Below, piece by piece: positions 38,884 through 51,349 of a stretch of 64,000 nucleotides of DNA. The notes below the pieces were generated by a model. The model was given only the letters and a program-made list of their open reading frames with translations. It was not told the DNA's origin and made no database searches. The DNA lies in NCBI GenBank assembly GCA_900708905.1, contig CAADRB010000009.1, forward strand, positions 879,435 to 943,434, given 5' to 3'. A program made the position numbers and the translations under genes. The stretch comes from Hymenolepis diminuta. Taxonomy: Eukaryota; Platyhelminthes; Cestoda; Cyclophyllidea; Hymenolepididae. Positions within the stretch are counted from its first letter, which is position 1, and each line of letters opens with the position of its first letter.

Positions 38884-41800
38884 GTACTTAATATACTTAA
38901 TCGAAATCATCGTCTTCCTTTCTTTCCATGCGTTTATTTGATTAATACTGTTTTAATAGTTATGCGTTTCTGCGCCATAGTTATTGATAATATTTTAAAC
39001 ACAATGAATAGAGAATATTTTCTAAAAATAAATCTATCAAAATCAGATTCTGTTTGCGCTTGTCAGCTGCTTTATTATTGTGTGATATTTCATTCTAATA
39101 GTCTGCAGCGTTCAAATGAACAGTTATAGTTATTATTTCTTAACAATTTCTTGCATGCTTTAATGTGAGTACCTCTGTTATGATCGAATATAATTAAGAA
39201 AACTCCTACTTTAAATACTTATCAACATATTAGGTCTTATTATTCCCACAGATTCAGATTCAAACGTAATCAAAACTATCATGTAAGATTTAATGATGAC
39301 ATATACTCTCAGATGATGATAGCTAATGCTCCTTACATAAAACAAACTTTGTCTTCATTCATTATAGAAGAGTAAAAAAGCAAATAGTAAAAAATTCAGG
39401 TGCTTTTTTTTCTTAATTCTAAGTTTCATTCTTATGAACTCCAATAAACATTCTTGCAATTGAATATTGATATCAACTATGAATGAAAAATGTGAAAATA
39501 TTCAGCTTCAAATTTCGTTAATTAAGACAATCTCACCGCCTCATGAGAAAGTATTAATTTTATCAAAATTATTACCGTTTATATGGGTGATATAAGTCGG
39601 ATGGGAACAATTATGTTTCTTGCAATTCTGTGGTATATATGAATGAATTTCCGCGCTATTGGTAACTTTTCGAGAAAAATATCAGACCCTCTTCTTTATG
39701 TAAATCCATGTTTCAAATTTTTTGTGTATGAGATACCATTGGTAACGACTTAGAATAAATCTACAATTTTAAGCAAACTCGGGTTTTAATACTAAAAAAT
39801 CTAATCTCTGAAAGTAAATCATCCAAAAGTTTGAAAGGTAACAGGTAGCTCGGTGATCAGTGTGTAGAATTTCTAAATCAGAGATCCGACATTGATATTC
39901 AACGATACATATCTGCCGGTGATAATGTTAACAATGGGGCATAGAATGTAATTGTTTCGTGAATGTCATCACTCGACTGATATATGTTGCAGAACACTTC
40001 TGTTAAAAGGTCTAATATTCAATTTCAGTAATTTTGGAGGTATTAAATAGTAAAGGATATTTTTCATTAAAATCATATTTATTCTTTGTTATTATTACTA
40101 TAGTGCATTTAATTTATGCTACAGCATTTTGATTTATGTTAGAGTTCCTGTGGAGCATGCTGGGCCTTTGCTTCTGCAGCTGTGTTAGAATGGCACTGGG
40201 CAATACACAAAGGACAAAATCTATCCGTATCACCGCAACATCTTGTTGACTGCGTTCGAGCGAGCCATGGATGCAGTGGTGGATTAATTGAACATGCCTT
40301 ATATTATGCTCAGAAACAAGGAGTAGCATCGGAAGAGGACTATCCTTATAAATCTAGAGTAAAGTTCTTCTGAAATATCCTTTTAACTTTTGAGTAGTTC
40401 CTTGAAAATTAAAAATAATAATTAACTGAACCATTTATTTCATTTATTCTTAAATGGATTTGATTTTTCAAATATTTTTTGTTTAATTAGTACAAATTGT
40501 GCTTAAGATGATACTTTAAGTATTGTTTGAAAGATTGATGTACTGTCTTTCTTAATAATACATTAATAAATCTATTTAGTTTATCTAAATATTTAATAAA
40601 TGGAATATATTTAAAAGGAAATGAACTAAGTGGCAGGAAATTTTTGTTATAAGTTCTCTCACTTTACCAATTCAAACAATTAACCTTCCCTCACACTTTT
40701 TCAAATGGATCTTTAATTCTAAATTCGTAATCAATTAAATTACTCAGTTACTAACAAAATGTGTTCTGAAAAGTCTGGAATGCAATAGACTGATTTTGGA
40801 TTGCCTCCACAATCTATTATTCCTTTTTTAAAAAGAAATAAATTACTAAACAAAAAGCAAACCTTGTGTTAAAAGGGTTTCGAGTTTTTCTGATAACATC
40901 AAGCATTCCATTATTTCAAACTACACTTTAATTTGCATTCGTATTTCTTATTAAAGATCAGATATCTTCATTTTATTTACCTGTAGTTCAAATATTTAGT
41001 TTCTGATTCAAATATTGGTTCACAAAATATTTCTAAACATCAATTTTGTAAATTTTTATTGAATTATTGTTCTCTTTTGTCGATAATAGTAACAACATGT
41101 CATTGGTTGTTGACAACGAAAAGTAATTGTAATCATGAAAATAGCAGTGTTTTACAATGGTTTAAGAGTTAAATCTTTATCTCTTGTCTCCTTGCATATA
41201 TTTAAATGTACGATTTTTTTCGTTTAATTGTATTTCCCGGCAATTGTGATAATTCTTATCAAATAATTAATTTATTTAAAAAACCAAGGGGTGGAAAAGC
41301 TCAAATACAATACTGTCGTCACAAATTATTAAATCCGAATTAATTAATATGCTCAAACATTTAAAATAGGCGCAAATTGGAGAATTGCGTTATATTACAT
41401 GCATATTTGCTAAACTTCTGAAGAGTTGAGTAACATTTTTGCCACAAAACAAAATCGTTTTAAAGCTTCCAAAATATGTTATCGTTTGTTTGATAAGGTT
41501 TGTTACTTATGTAAAATTCAATAGTTTTATAAATTTTTAAACTTAGCTCCATGATCTCTGCTATGCTATGATCAAGTAACCTGCTTATGATCATGTAGAT
41601 TTTACTGCCTTATAAAGGGGAAGTGAATAAAAGTGGCAAGACCGGATGTTATAAATAAACAGTCAGTCAAAAGCTACCGCGGATTGTTGATAAGAATTTA
41701 ATTAGTAATCCAGATATTAATTTTAACATTTGAATTTTGGAAGGTAAAGTGTCCACGAAGCGAATGTTCTAAAACCCAGACTCGAAAATTAAATGAAACA

Positions 41801-44800
41801 ACTCTTTCAACGCTCTCTTTTCCATTCCCTCGCCTTATTTCTAATTGTTGAGAGTGAGAATCATAAAACTGTAATGTTAACTATTATTTTGCTAAATAAT
41901 TCAGAAATTTCACCTTTTATTTGACATCAAGGTATTTCACTATAAAGGTTACATAATACTCTTAGAAATCCTCAATGTTTAGAGTATCAATATGCATTAG
42001 AGGATTAATAAAAATTATTTAAGTATTTATTCTGTTCATGACAAAAATATAGTCATTATCTGTTTTATAACCATGATAAATATAAATGATTTTTTAGCTC
42101 ACACACGAGGTTAAACACCAAGAAAATGGTGAACTATCAATGTTTATTCCTGTACGAAGTAGATATACTCTTTTCAACCTTCACAGATTAGATAGGTTAT
42201 GGACATGCTTGTCTAAATACTGTCTGATGCAGTTCTGCAATAATTGTGAAGGCAATTTTTTCTTGACCCTGTCCAAGTTCAAGTGTGTGTCTATAAATTT
42301 CATGCAGTTTTTGGATATTTTATTATTGAAACCAAGTTATTTTAATGAGTGCCTTGTGTTTGAATAAATGTGCCTATTTCTTATCTTTGGCATGTGTTCA
42401 AGCTGATAAAATGCGCGTATTTTGCATTTGTCACAGTACAACAAATCTATCAGCAAGAAAATCATAACGCCTTCATAAAATGTTCGTTTATCAGAGAGAC
42501 ATTTATTAAAACTTTTCCAATTCCGTTATCTGATTGCTGTATATTGTTGTGTCTGTTATGTCAAAAAGTAGGCGAGTTCACCTTGAACGAACACAGCTTG
42601 CAGAGCTCTGCTAACTTAAAACCATAAGCTTCCGAATATGTTAAAAGATCAGTTACCTTCTCAACCATTGAGAAAAAAGTGAAGTGACAAAATCAACCAT
42701 TTCTGATTAAATAATACCTGTCAATAAGCACTTAACACCGCAGAGAAGCATTTGCTTCAATCCAAGGAACGAGAATTGTGAAATTTGAATCATGAAAGGT
42801 GAACTGCCATTCATCATTTGGTGGGCTTACTATCATTCAATGGCAGTTGGCTTTCAAAATTAAAAATTATAAATTGTTAGTATTACTGTGAATAGTAATG
42901 ATAATCTGATTGCTCTCCAGGTTACGCAATGCATGGAAAATTCAACTAGAGCTTCTGCCAAAATTAAGGGATATACCTCATTGCTAGGAATGGATGAAAA
43001 TGCACTAGCCTGTGCTGTCCAACGAATTGGACCAATTGCGATCGCATTCGATTTCAGTGGAGCTGCTCTTCAGCATTATAAGTAAGTTAATTAATTCAAC
43101 TTTCATAAAAAAATAACTCTGATCAAATCGTGACAAATCTTGCATGATTGTATTGGCTGAGACACAGTAAATTATAATTGGAATAAATTGAAGCAATGAC
43201 GTCATGTTAGCAGTGACCCTGTCTGATCTGGTTAAAACAAATATAACAAACAGATATCTAAGTAGGAACCAGGGTGGCTTCAACAGGTGTGTCTAAATCA
43301 CCTGCAAACACATGAAATTTGTTTTTTCATGCTAGACTGGAGGGTAAAAGGACGTTTCGGAGCCATTCCAGGCGTGATACGCCTGTTAGGCAGCTTTCAT
43401 TTACTTCTATTAAATGACTTTAGTAACAAGACTTAGGCATACAGAATCACCGAATCTGCCTTTCTTCAGAGAATTATGAATTTTTCAGCAATGCCACATT
43501 TGCCAATGCGACTAATTGTTCCTTCATTATATATCTTAGCCGATTGGTCATGTTAAAAGGTGACAGATTTAAAAAAAACGTTTTATATAATTGACATCAT
43601 TTTTTAAGCGTATTGTTTAGGTTAGCTACATTTGACACGAACCGATGAGACCTACTCCTAGTAGATTTTACCTTCTGAAATCACCTAACATTAACCGTTA
43701 GTTATTCAGGGATAAGACTAAGCTTAATTTATATCAGTTTCTGCATTTCTTGAGTAAAATCCCGACTTCTATATAATCACGACTAAATTTGATTAGAATA
43801 AAAGCCAAATCGGTTTTTCTCATGTATGAAATATCTGTTCCAAACATCCAAATCATAAAAATGCCAAAAATAATCCCATTTACCGTTTATCTCTTTGATC
43901 TCAGCAAAGCGCATTAACCGTCAAATTCTGGTGAGATACCTGTTTGCTGCTGCCACGATTGTGCTAATCATACCGATCTTTACATTTCCAATTAAATGGT
44001 GTATAAGTAACAATTTATTTAAATCAACGAAATTGATCATGTTTGACAAACTAAATAAACAAATGTGGTAAATATCATATCTAATTCAAGTTTTAAACTT
44101 TTTTATACCTGAATTTTCCAGTCCTTGATCGCTCTTCGTGTATTTTCATTCAAATTTGTAAGGCTTCCTAATTAATGGATCCTGATTACAACTGACCGGT
44201 ATGAAATCGTTTAAATGTAAATAAGTAGACTTCCCAAATTCAAGCCATACTGTACAATTGTATTGGTCTTTCAATTTGCTAACCTTCGGGTTGGTAATTC
44301 ACCGTCCAACACTGCTACATATTCGTAAGTTAGATGGATCGAATAATTACTGATAGATAGCCCGATCAGATGACCCAATATATAGTGCATATAAGTAGAT
44401 CGAATATTTGAGAACATATTTTATAGAAATGAATTTCTCAACCTAGCATTTGGAATGGAACGTAAATGAATAGATGCTAGAATCTACGCCCTAAGATTTA
44501 CTCGTATATATAATGATACATAATTGATGCGAGAAGGTAATATGGAAATTCTTGTTTTTGGAAAAAGTTCTTTATATATCTCTATCTGTTTCTCGATAGC
44601 AAGTTTAAGTGATATGTATATATTATATCAAGACAGCTGTAACCAGAAAGGATCATTGGTACCCATTGGAAAAGAAAGACACTGCGCAATGTGCATATTT
44701 GGGAAAGCATCTGAACTCGGAAAGCAGGATTGAAGGGAGATCGAATTGAAATAATTCAGAACTACAAATTTGGGCATCGCGTCCGAGGATAATTGTTATT

Positions 44801-47526
44801 TTCTGTGGTATTCAAAGCTGACTGATTAGTGGATTAAATTATTAGCGATCGGTTGTGTGAGATCAGTGTAATCGTCTCTTTCGATAGCCAGCGTAGCTGT
44901 TTAAACAGACTGTTTTTAACTCGATATTCGCCTTCGCCTCGCTCTGTTGATAGGCCGAGGATGACTTATTTTGGTAAACGATAAGGTGACACTCAACATG
45001 GAAGTCACATATGAGTCATCGTAAAATACACGTCTATGAAGGTAACCGAGCCTTAGATAACAATCAAGGTCAGGCAGCTGAACGCGCATAAGCAGACTCC
45101 AGATCAGTGTGAAAAGAGGGAAGTGACCGTGAAGAAACATTGGGAAGACTTATAAAAGGACAAAGTAACATTAGGAGCATTACATTATTTCGTAGATCTT
45201 TTATTAAACTGAGGTGGCACCCAAATCCGCTTCTGTCAGTGATCATTCAGTTTATTGTATTTTCAGCTTTTTCTGACCGAAGATTTAGAAAATTGCGTAA
45301 ATAATCCTCAGGAAACTCTAGAGAGAACAAATCAGGTTAATTTCGCATAGTTTTATATTGCACCAATTACAACTGATTAGACAGATAAACTAGACACATT
45401 TGATGGCAGTCACACTCAAGCCGTTGTGTCTCAAAGCAAGTATATCAATTGATCCAACACTGAGAGCCTGGATGCCACACAGTTTTAATGTTGCAATTAT
45501 TCATTGTTGAGAAAAGAGTGGTTTTATTTATTAGATAACTCAATTTTAACCATTCTTAGATCGGTGGAATTATTTGAAATCCAATTTCTTATGATTGAAT
45601 GCTTTATTCAAGTTCCTTATTTATTACGAAGTGATTCTTGATAAAGATTTATAAGCACATTTAGTCTACGCATGATGCTACTTGTCTGCATGAAATTATT
45701 TCCACTTTTAATGGACACCATTAAATGCAAGTATATTTTTGGACTGAGAGATCCATTTCTAGATTAAGCTCTTCCTGAGTTATGTTAACACTAGTGATAT
45801 CTAATTCTGCTACGGAGTCCATTTAGGCAGGAAATTCAGGAAAATTTGGCAAATATACTAAAAAATATAAACATATACATATATAGTATATAGACATATA
45901 ATGTAGATTCATTTGGGTAAATTTGGGACAGTCACATCTCGTTACGTTCCCTCCCCCCCTTCCCAACCGAATATGACCTTAAGGTCAAGCGACTGGAGCT
46001 TATGCGTTCTATGTACAACGTGTTCCCCATAAATAGTGGATTATTGAAGTGACTAGTTTTCACTGTTACTTTCTAACCTTCTGCCAATCAATTAAGACTC
46101 AAAATAAGAAATTAGAATATTGGTTAGGGGCGAACAAATAACGACTTCACTGATAAGCGTCAAACCACCAAACAAAACTGATAAGAGAATACAGAAAGTA
46201 TATAAGAGAATCAAGGGAAGAGATGGAGACGGAAGAGACGAATGGAGCATTTATGCTCAGAGTTATGTATATATGTGTCCAGACACGTCTATTCTCCTAT
46301 CAGTGTGTGATGTTTCACATCCATAAGTCTAAATCATTCCGTCAGCATTGATTAGTTAATGTAAAATTTAGATGAAGGACTACACAGAAAGTAATTTATT
46401 TAGATTGTATAGAAAGCTTGGTCAAAACAGGAATCTGGTCATAGAGCATTATATAAGGCAAGATGGAATGAAAGGGCATAACTGGAATATACGAGTAAGA
46501 ATTATCTGAAGGGTATAAGAGATAAATCAATCACCTTCCCTCAATGACTACTTCTTTTTCTAGTATCATAGAGTTGTGACAGAGTATATCCCGGGTCCCA
46601 ACTTTCTAGTGTTTTTCTGTACGCCCATGTTGGTCTGCAAGCGGGAAAGTGCTTAGTATTGGCTGACGAGGTTACTTGCTTGGAGTCTGCGTCTAATCTC
46701 TCCGCAGAAAAATGTCCTCAGTTGCCTAGAGAAGGAGAGATTTGCACTTATAAATGATTCATTAACCCATTTGACCTGCCAGAATGTAAAGTGCGATGAT
46801 TTGTAATAATATATAATTGAAATATTGCAGTATACCAGCAAACCCGATCAAAGGGCATAGATCTTAAATTCAGCGTAAAAACCACAAAAAAATAAACCAA
46901 ATTTTACCCGCCAAGAAAATAAAAATTAAATGGTTCTGGTTTCTAGGACTCACTATTCCTTCTATATTAACGTGTGTACATTTAACATCTGAAATTCTGC
47001 TTTCACTTTTCCTTTGCGTAGAAAGCACCTACATGTGTTTAATCTCATCCTTTCTCTCATGTCTAATCAACTTCGTCTCTTCAGGTTTGAATCATATCTG
47101 CAGCGCTCTCCCTTGCGCAGCGTCTCTGTAAAACATGCATTTCGGCCTCACCGATAATTACTTTTCCTTATCATACGTTGTCTTTCTAGGCCGGAACATA
47201 GTACTACTTTCCAAAATACATGCAAGGGAAGGTGAATATTGAAGATAAAATCATTCACCAACAATATATTAGATTATATACAGTGCATCCTTATTTTTAT
47301 CTTACCTTTCAATAGGTCAGGAATTTACGATGGAAATGACTGCAGTACTGAGCTACTCAATCACGCAATGGTACTGGTAGGTTTCGGTACAGACTCCAAG
47401 GGAAACCAATATTGGATAGCTCAGAATTCCTTCTCTCAAAATTGGGGTGAGAATGGCTTCTTCAGAATCAAATTTGGCGTCAATCTCTGCGGCCTAAATT
47501 CGGATCCAGTCATGCCAATAGTCTAG
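38407..47526 (+). CDS. cathepsin L-like cysteine protease precursor, membrane-anchored, 4 exons
   Basis: Spliced CDS is 38407-38883, 40143-40358, 42921-43081 and 47316-47526 (1065 nt, 354 residues). All introns are GT-AG; phases are 0, 0 and 2. Residues 7-26 form a hydrophobic segment close to the N-terminus (signal anchor or signal peptide). The I29 prodomain (about 45-104) carries an ERFNIN-type pattern E62, R66, W70, N73, I77, N81 and a GNFD-type pattern G91, N93, F95, Y97. The peptidase domain has oxyanion Q159, catalytic C165 in SSCGACWAF, H301 in LNHAMVLVGFG and N322 in QNSFSQNWG. Six structural cysteines (162, 196, 203, 235, 294, 343) fit the three family disulfides. C1A enzymes hydrolyse peptide bonds in lysosomes, gut or at the surface; the hydrophobic N-terminus points to membrane or secretory routing. 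Odd points are F324/S325 where the family has Trp-Gly, W70 for Phe and Y97 for Asp. The length is normal for a pro-cathepsin L, so it is probably functional. Cathepsin F or S type cannot be excluded. Confidence 0.9.
40143..40358 (+). CDS. cathepsin gene exon 2 (catalytic cysteine)
   Basis: Encodes residues 160-231. The acceptor TATGTTAG ends at 40142. The frame begins with Ser-Ser-Cys-Gly-Ala-Cys-Trp, so catalytic C165 lies just inside this exon and the oxyanion Gln lies in exon 1. The family segments LVDC and GCSGG (C196, C203) and YPYKSR follow. The donor is AGA|GTAAAG in phase 0. A sequon NLS occurs at N185. All 72 codons are open. Confidence 0.88.
41545..41850 (+). repeat. dispersed repeat family A, copy in cathepsin intron 2
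   Basis: See the copy at 32784 for block matches. It also has TTTGAATTTTGGAAGGTAAAGTGTCCACGAAGCGAATG, the block that reads TTTTGGAAAGTGAAATACCCGTTTAGTAAAT in the 4880 copy. Confidence 0.65.
42572..42800 (+). repeat. dispersed repeat family A, best-preserved head, in cathepsin intron 2
   Basis: Contains the head TTCACCTTGAACGAACACAGCTTGCAGAGCTCTGCTAAC, then the CAACCATTGAGAAAAAAGTG, CTGTCAATAAGCACTTAACACCGCAGAGAAGCATTTGCTTCAATCCA blocks. It ends about 120 bases before exon 3. Two adjacent open frames (42140-42627) run into it and look fortuitous. Confidence 0.6.
42921..43081 (+). CDS. cathepsin gene exon 3
   Basis: Encodes residues 232-284 plus two bases of codon 285. The acceptor CTCTCCAG is followed by Val-Thr-Gln-Cys (C235, partner of C196). 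The segment continues with KIKGYTSL and the ALACAVQRIGPIAIAFDFSG block typical of papain-fold proteases. The donor AA|GTAAGT is a near-perfect consensus in phase 2. A sequon NST occurs at N238. Confidence 0.88.
43082..47315 (+). other. cathepsin intron 3
   Basis: A 4.2 kb intron with repeat B copy 1. Patches richer in G and C (about 43300-43400, 44920-45140, 46540-46740, 46960-47160) may be older element fragments, but none shows a recognisable coding motif. Open frames inside it are treated as chance. Confidence 0.5.
45365..45408 (+). repeat. dispersed repeat B, copy 1 (cathepsin intron 3)
   Basis: 44 bases from AATTACAACTGATTAGACAG to ACACATTTGATGGCA match 51306-51349 at 38 of 44 positions. 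Confidence 0.6.
47316..47526 (+). CDS. cathepsin gene exon 4 (catalytic His and Asn)
   Basis: Begins after CTTTCAATAG at 47315. Its first base completes the Lys codon (AA+G), then SGIYDGNDC follows, the usual continuation after the preceding exon. It holds H301, N322, GENGFFRIKFG and a C-terminal NLCGLNSD block, and ends with TAG at 47524-47526. The Trp-Gly pair after the catalytic Asn is replaced by Phe-Ser. There are no internal stops, so an in-frame enzyme is expected. Confidence 0.9.
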
Positions 47527-48019
47527 GATTTCTGATAACTTAAGATTAAGAGCAATGAAATGGAAAATAACTGTGGTAACCTAAGTATCAAATTGCATTT
47601 GAAACCTTATAAAGATGAACTTCCTATCCTTCCTCACACTCTCCTTCGTTCTTCAAAATGTGCTGTTTTCTTGCTTTGTTATGCCCACTTTCCGAAAATA
47701 ATCTTGATCCTTTTGGTAAAATGGAGAATGCAATATAGTATCCTAACTGAATTTTCCATTCCCGGTCAAAATCCACAATTATCTTAGAAAACTTTAGAAT
47801 TTTATCTTCGTATAATACACAGCTTGAACTGGAAAACCTGTAATATCTCTAATCCAACAGTAAGGCTTCTTTAATGATCCGACTAAATTAGACTTGATAT
47901 GCTCTCATTGGACTGATAGTCTCTCTAAGGCTAACAGCAAACAGCAGCTAACAGCAGCGTTTAATGAGAAAACGAAGAGTTCGGCTGTACAAACGCGTAC
48001 CGGACAATTGGGAATGAAT

Positions 48020-48110
48020 GAGAGGGATAAAAAGGTGGGAGTAGGAAGAGGAATAAGAGAAAAACTGGGAAGCATCAGCGACGAGCTTAGGCAATCTGGA
48101 TTGTTATAGA
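48020..48110 (+). repeat. dispersed repeat C, copy 2
   Basis: Partner of 25975-26045, with the same purine-rich lead followed by GCATCAG...TTAGG.CAATC.GG.TTGT. It lies 0.5 kb past the cathepsin stop codon. A 71-codon open frame over it has no recognisable family. Confidence 0.4.
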
Positions 48111-48537
48111 TAAGCGAAGTAAGTTAAACTTTGAGGAGCCGACTATTTTAGCCTATGTGAGTCACTATGCCAAGGTAAGATGAGCAACCAATCAAATATA
48201 TTCAACTGACGATTAGATCTGAGTCAGTATGTACGTCATACGCACCTTTGAGAGTGTAGGACTACAAACTCGTCTTGTAAATTTCTAGTCATTTTCGGAT
48301 ACCTAGATGCTTTTAAACAATCAATAACAAATGTCTGAAACCATAACTTTTCCTTTTTTTATAGAACAGTCCCGTTTTAACAGTGTAGTTTTACTTTCTG
48401 TGAAGATTCGCGTATTATTTACAACATGTAGGTATTCCACAAGGTCGTAAATGGGCTGCAATAGTTAAAGCAAAAAGAAATGCAGTTATAAAGGAAAAAA
48501 GGATAATCATCTTCTTGCTCTTTACACGTTCGGCAGC

Positions 48538-48543
48538 AATAAA
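48538..48543 (+). terminator. candidate polyadenylation signal AATAAA
   Basis: AATAAA followed by a T/G-rich stretch, about 1 kb past the cathepsin stop codon. No closer canonical AATAAA was noticed, but variants would be easy to miss in such AT-rich DNA. Assignment to the cathepsin transcript is inference. Confidence 0.25.
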
Positions 48544-48727
48544 GAAATTATAATTTGTGTAATGAATGAATTTCTCTTATAATTAATTGCACCATATATT
48601 GATCATAATAGAATCAAGGGTTTGTTTTAGCTGACTGAGCGTTTCTCTTGTAGTTCCGACTAAACAGATCGCGTTCAAATAATTTGGAATAATTTAAAAC
48701 TTTAAAGTGCAAGAAAGCACTTCTATT

Positions 48728-49045
48728 TTAGCTTATGGATCTAGATTATGGACAATCGAATTAGCTGTCAGTGAAACAGTTGATTTAATTGATAAGATTT
48801 AGAAGAGAATGGTTTATTAATCCAGTTCTCGGAGGAGGTCTCATCAGCTTGATGACTTCATTTTCAAAGAAATTTGTGGGTGGAATCTGATCACATTAGC
48901 TTTGATTTGTATTACAAACAAAATCGTTTTACGATGGCGCTATTGCCAAGTTCATTCTAAAGTAATCGGAGATCCGCAGGATTGCATTACTACAAAGAGG
49001 TCTTTTGCTAAGCCCATTGTCTGTAAAATAATCTGGCTTTTAGAC
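48728..49045 (+). mobile_element. possible LINE reverse-transcriptase 3' fragment
   Basis: One frame, broken by a TAG and a TAA, reads LAYGSRLWTIELAVSETVDL, then RMVY, RRRSHQLDDFIFKEICGW and KIVLRWRYCQ. The LxYGSexW..., RCLRRI... and LRWLGH blocks near the end of many non-LTR retrotransposon proteins have the same order and spacing. Similarity is weak at each block, and no endonuclease or polymerase YADD motif lies nearby. Confidence 0.35.
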
Positions 49046-51164
49046 AGTTAAAACGTCACATAAATGGTTATTTATGGAAGTTCAATTCCTATTACCGCCA
49101 TATGGCCAAGACACCAGTTAATCGTATTTTAAAAAGTGGGGTTATTGAAAGGTAGAGATAAAATACCAAGTGAAAGAAGACGTGGATTATTGTATTGAGA
49201 ATAAACAGTTAGTAAATTGAAAATATACGGTCTAATTAAAATTTGCAACTCACACAGAAAAGAAAATGCATATAAACAAAATTTCCATGGTGCCATGCTT
49301 AAATTTATATGTAGAAAATATCAGCATTTGGAAACATTAATGTTGGATCAAAATCTGGCGATTGAGAAAGCAACCTTGAGGATATAATCAGACTTATATA
49401 GATCGTTGCGACTTTTAGTCTGCGGTTTGTTATGCATTATAACCCCATTTTAAATTAATTTATAGTTAATTCTTCGAATCGCTACATGTGTAAATAAATA
49501 TACTAAGTGCAGTTAATTAGACGAACCAATTTCGATGCAAACGTTCTAGTTCAAAGCATGAATGGAAGAAGGCGGATTTATAGCGGGTATTCTAAAAAGT
49601 TAATAAGCTGATAAGCAATTATCCGTTTAAAATTTATAGTTAACATTTAAAAACACGCTTCGAACCAATAAATGAAAATACATTTGACATATTGATTTTG
49701 GAGTTCAGAAGAAGTAAAGTTCACTTGCACCCCCGACATTTACTTCTATCGTCTAAATATTCTCACTTATTTGAGATTCCCAACCTTTGTGTTTGGGTCG
49801 TTTAAAAATTATAAAGTTTATTTAACCTGAAATGGAATAAACAAATGTTCATCACATATGACCTGATCACTTTGATCTGGACATCTAATTGAGGTCACTT
49901 TAATATATGCATCTAGGTGTCGAATGTAAAAATCACGTGTCACAGGCCTGAATGTGAACTTAATCAATTCAATAACATCTACTCTTCCGAATAAATTACT
50001 GTGATGTTATGTGGACACACAGAAAGGATAATTCAATTTACTCCTGTCGGAAAACAGTTCGAGGATGACCGGGAAAATCACCTCGGCTTATTGATGAAAA
50101 GGTTTTTTTAATACAAATCGTGTTTCGTGAGATATTACTCATGTTAATCGTCGATGTCTCCGTGCTATGAATGGAAAATGGAAGATTTTTGCGCATAACT
50201 ATGTACTGTTTGCGGATGTCGTTGTCTAAATCTTATCGTTCTTGGTTGCTCTCTTTTTATATGAAAATAGAGCAAAATTATCTTTAAAATCTAGATTTAA
50301 TAAAGATATGTTTCAATTAAATGAAACTGCTACTGAAATTTCAAAGGTAAAACCGCCATATATCCATTATTTTTCCCTCTATTTTAGCAATATTTGGCTA
50401 GGCCAACAATTTGTTCTCGTTTATTGGCGAAATGAGTTCTATTTTATTTGTTCTGGACAAGTTTATTTCTGATAATTTTAAGTGTTAGTTTCATAGAATC
50501 AATCTCAGCGCTCATTATATTTGATGTAGGCCAATTTTAAAATAATTGATATCAAATTAAAGTAAACAAGTGTTGTTTTTTTCTGCAAATGTTTCATTTA
50601 TATTGATGAAAAAGCATTTAAATATGTGAGACTGTAAATGCAGTTCAATAAGGGTGAAGGGAGGAGGGTTTGAAGTAGAGAATAATTTCGGGGTATTAGA
50701 AGAGCCTTGCATTCACTATTGATGTAACGATCAAATTATTCTACCGGATAAACCAATAAAGTTTGTTTGAAGAATGTTTATTTGTTTTGCTCTGTTTTTA
50801 TAGCCAGGTAAATAATAAAACCCCTTCTTGGCGTGGGTCCTTAATTGAGCATTCTTAGCCTGACGACTTCATTCATTCAATATTTGTATGGTGTCGCATA
50901 AAATACCTCACTGATAGATCACTGGTCTGATTTACCAGCTTTTTTCATAATGGGCTTGAGAATTTCTTTCAAAAATGGAACCCTGAGTCCTTTCGGGCTT
51001 AGTTCACTGTTACTTTCTCAAATATTTCAGTGTCCAGATTTTAAGATCCGTCAGCTAGTATCTAACTGAATAAATTTTTGCGCTGTCCAGAATTTAAAGA
51101 CTAGTTTATTAACCAACCACTTAAGATTCGCTTTTCTTCTATCAGCTAGGATTTTAAGAGTTAT

Positions 51165-51215
51165 GATAAGAATTGTTCATCATGAGTGAGCTCTAGTGAG
51201 CTCTGACTCGCCAAA
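51165..51215 (+). repeat. dispersed repeat family A, head fragment
   Basis: TTCATCATGAGTGAGCTCTAGTGAGCTCTGAC shares CTCTAGTGAGCTCTG exactly with 12244 and the TTCA..TTGA.TGA lead with the other heads. Confidence 0.45.
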
Positions 51216-51305
51216 TGGTGTTAGCTTCTGATATTCAAAATTTACAATCTGATTTTGTTTAAATTACCAACGGGTAGTTCCAAATTTGCCATTACCAAAT
51301 AAGTA

Positions 51306-51349
51306 AATTACAACCAATTAGACAAACAAACTAGACACATTTGAGGACA
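51306..51349 (+). repeat. dispersed repeat B, copy 2
   Basis: Partner of 45365-45408 (38 of 44 identical, same strand). Similarity beyond the 44 bases was not obvious. Confidence 0.6.

Noticed and set aside
38884..39129. Extension of the first cathepsin exon to a 240-residue protein
   Set aside because: The extra residues follow a GT donor directly after the oxyanion Gln and have no family similarity; they are intron read-through.
42140..42627. Two consecutive open frames suggesting a small gene in cathepsin intron 2
   Set aside because: No motif, composition like the flanks, and the second frame overlaps a family A repeat.
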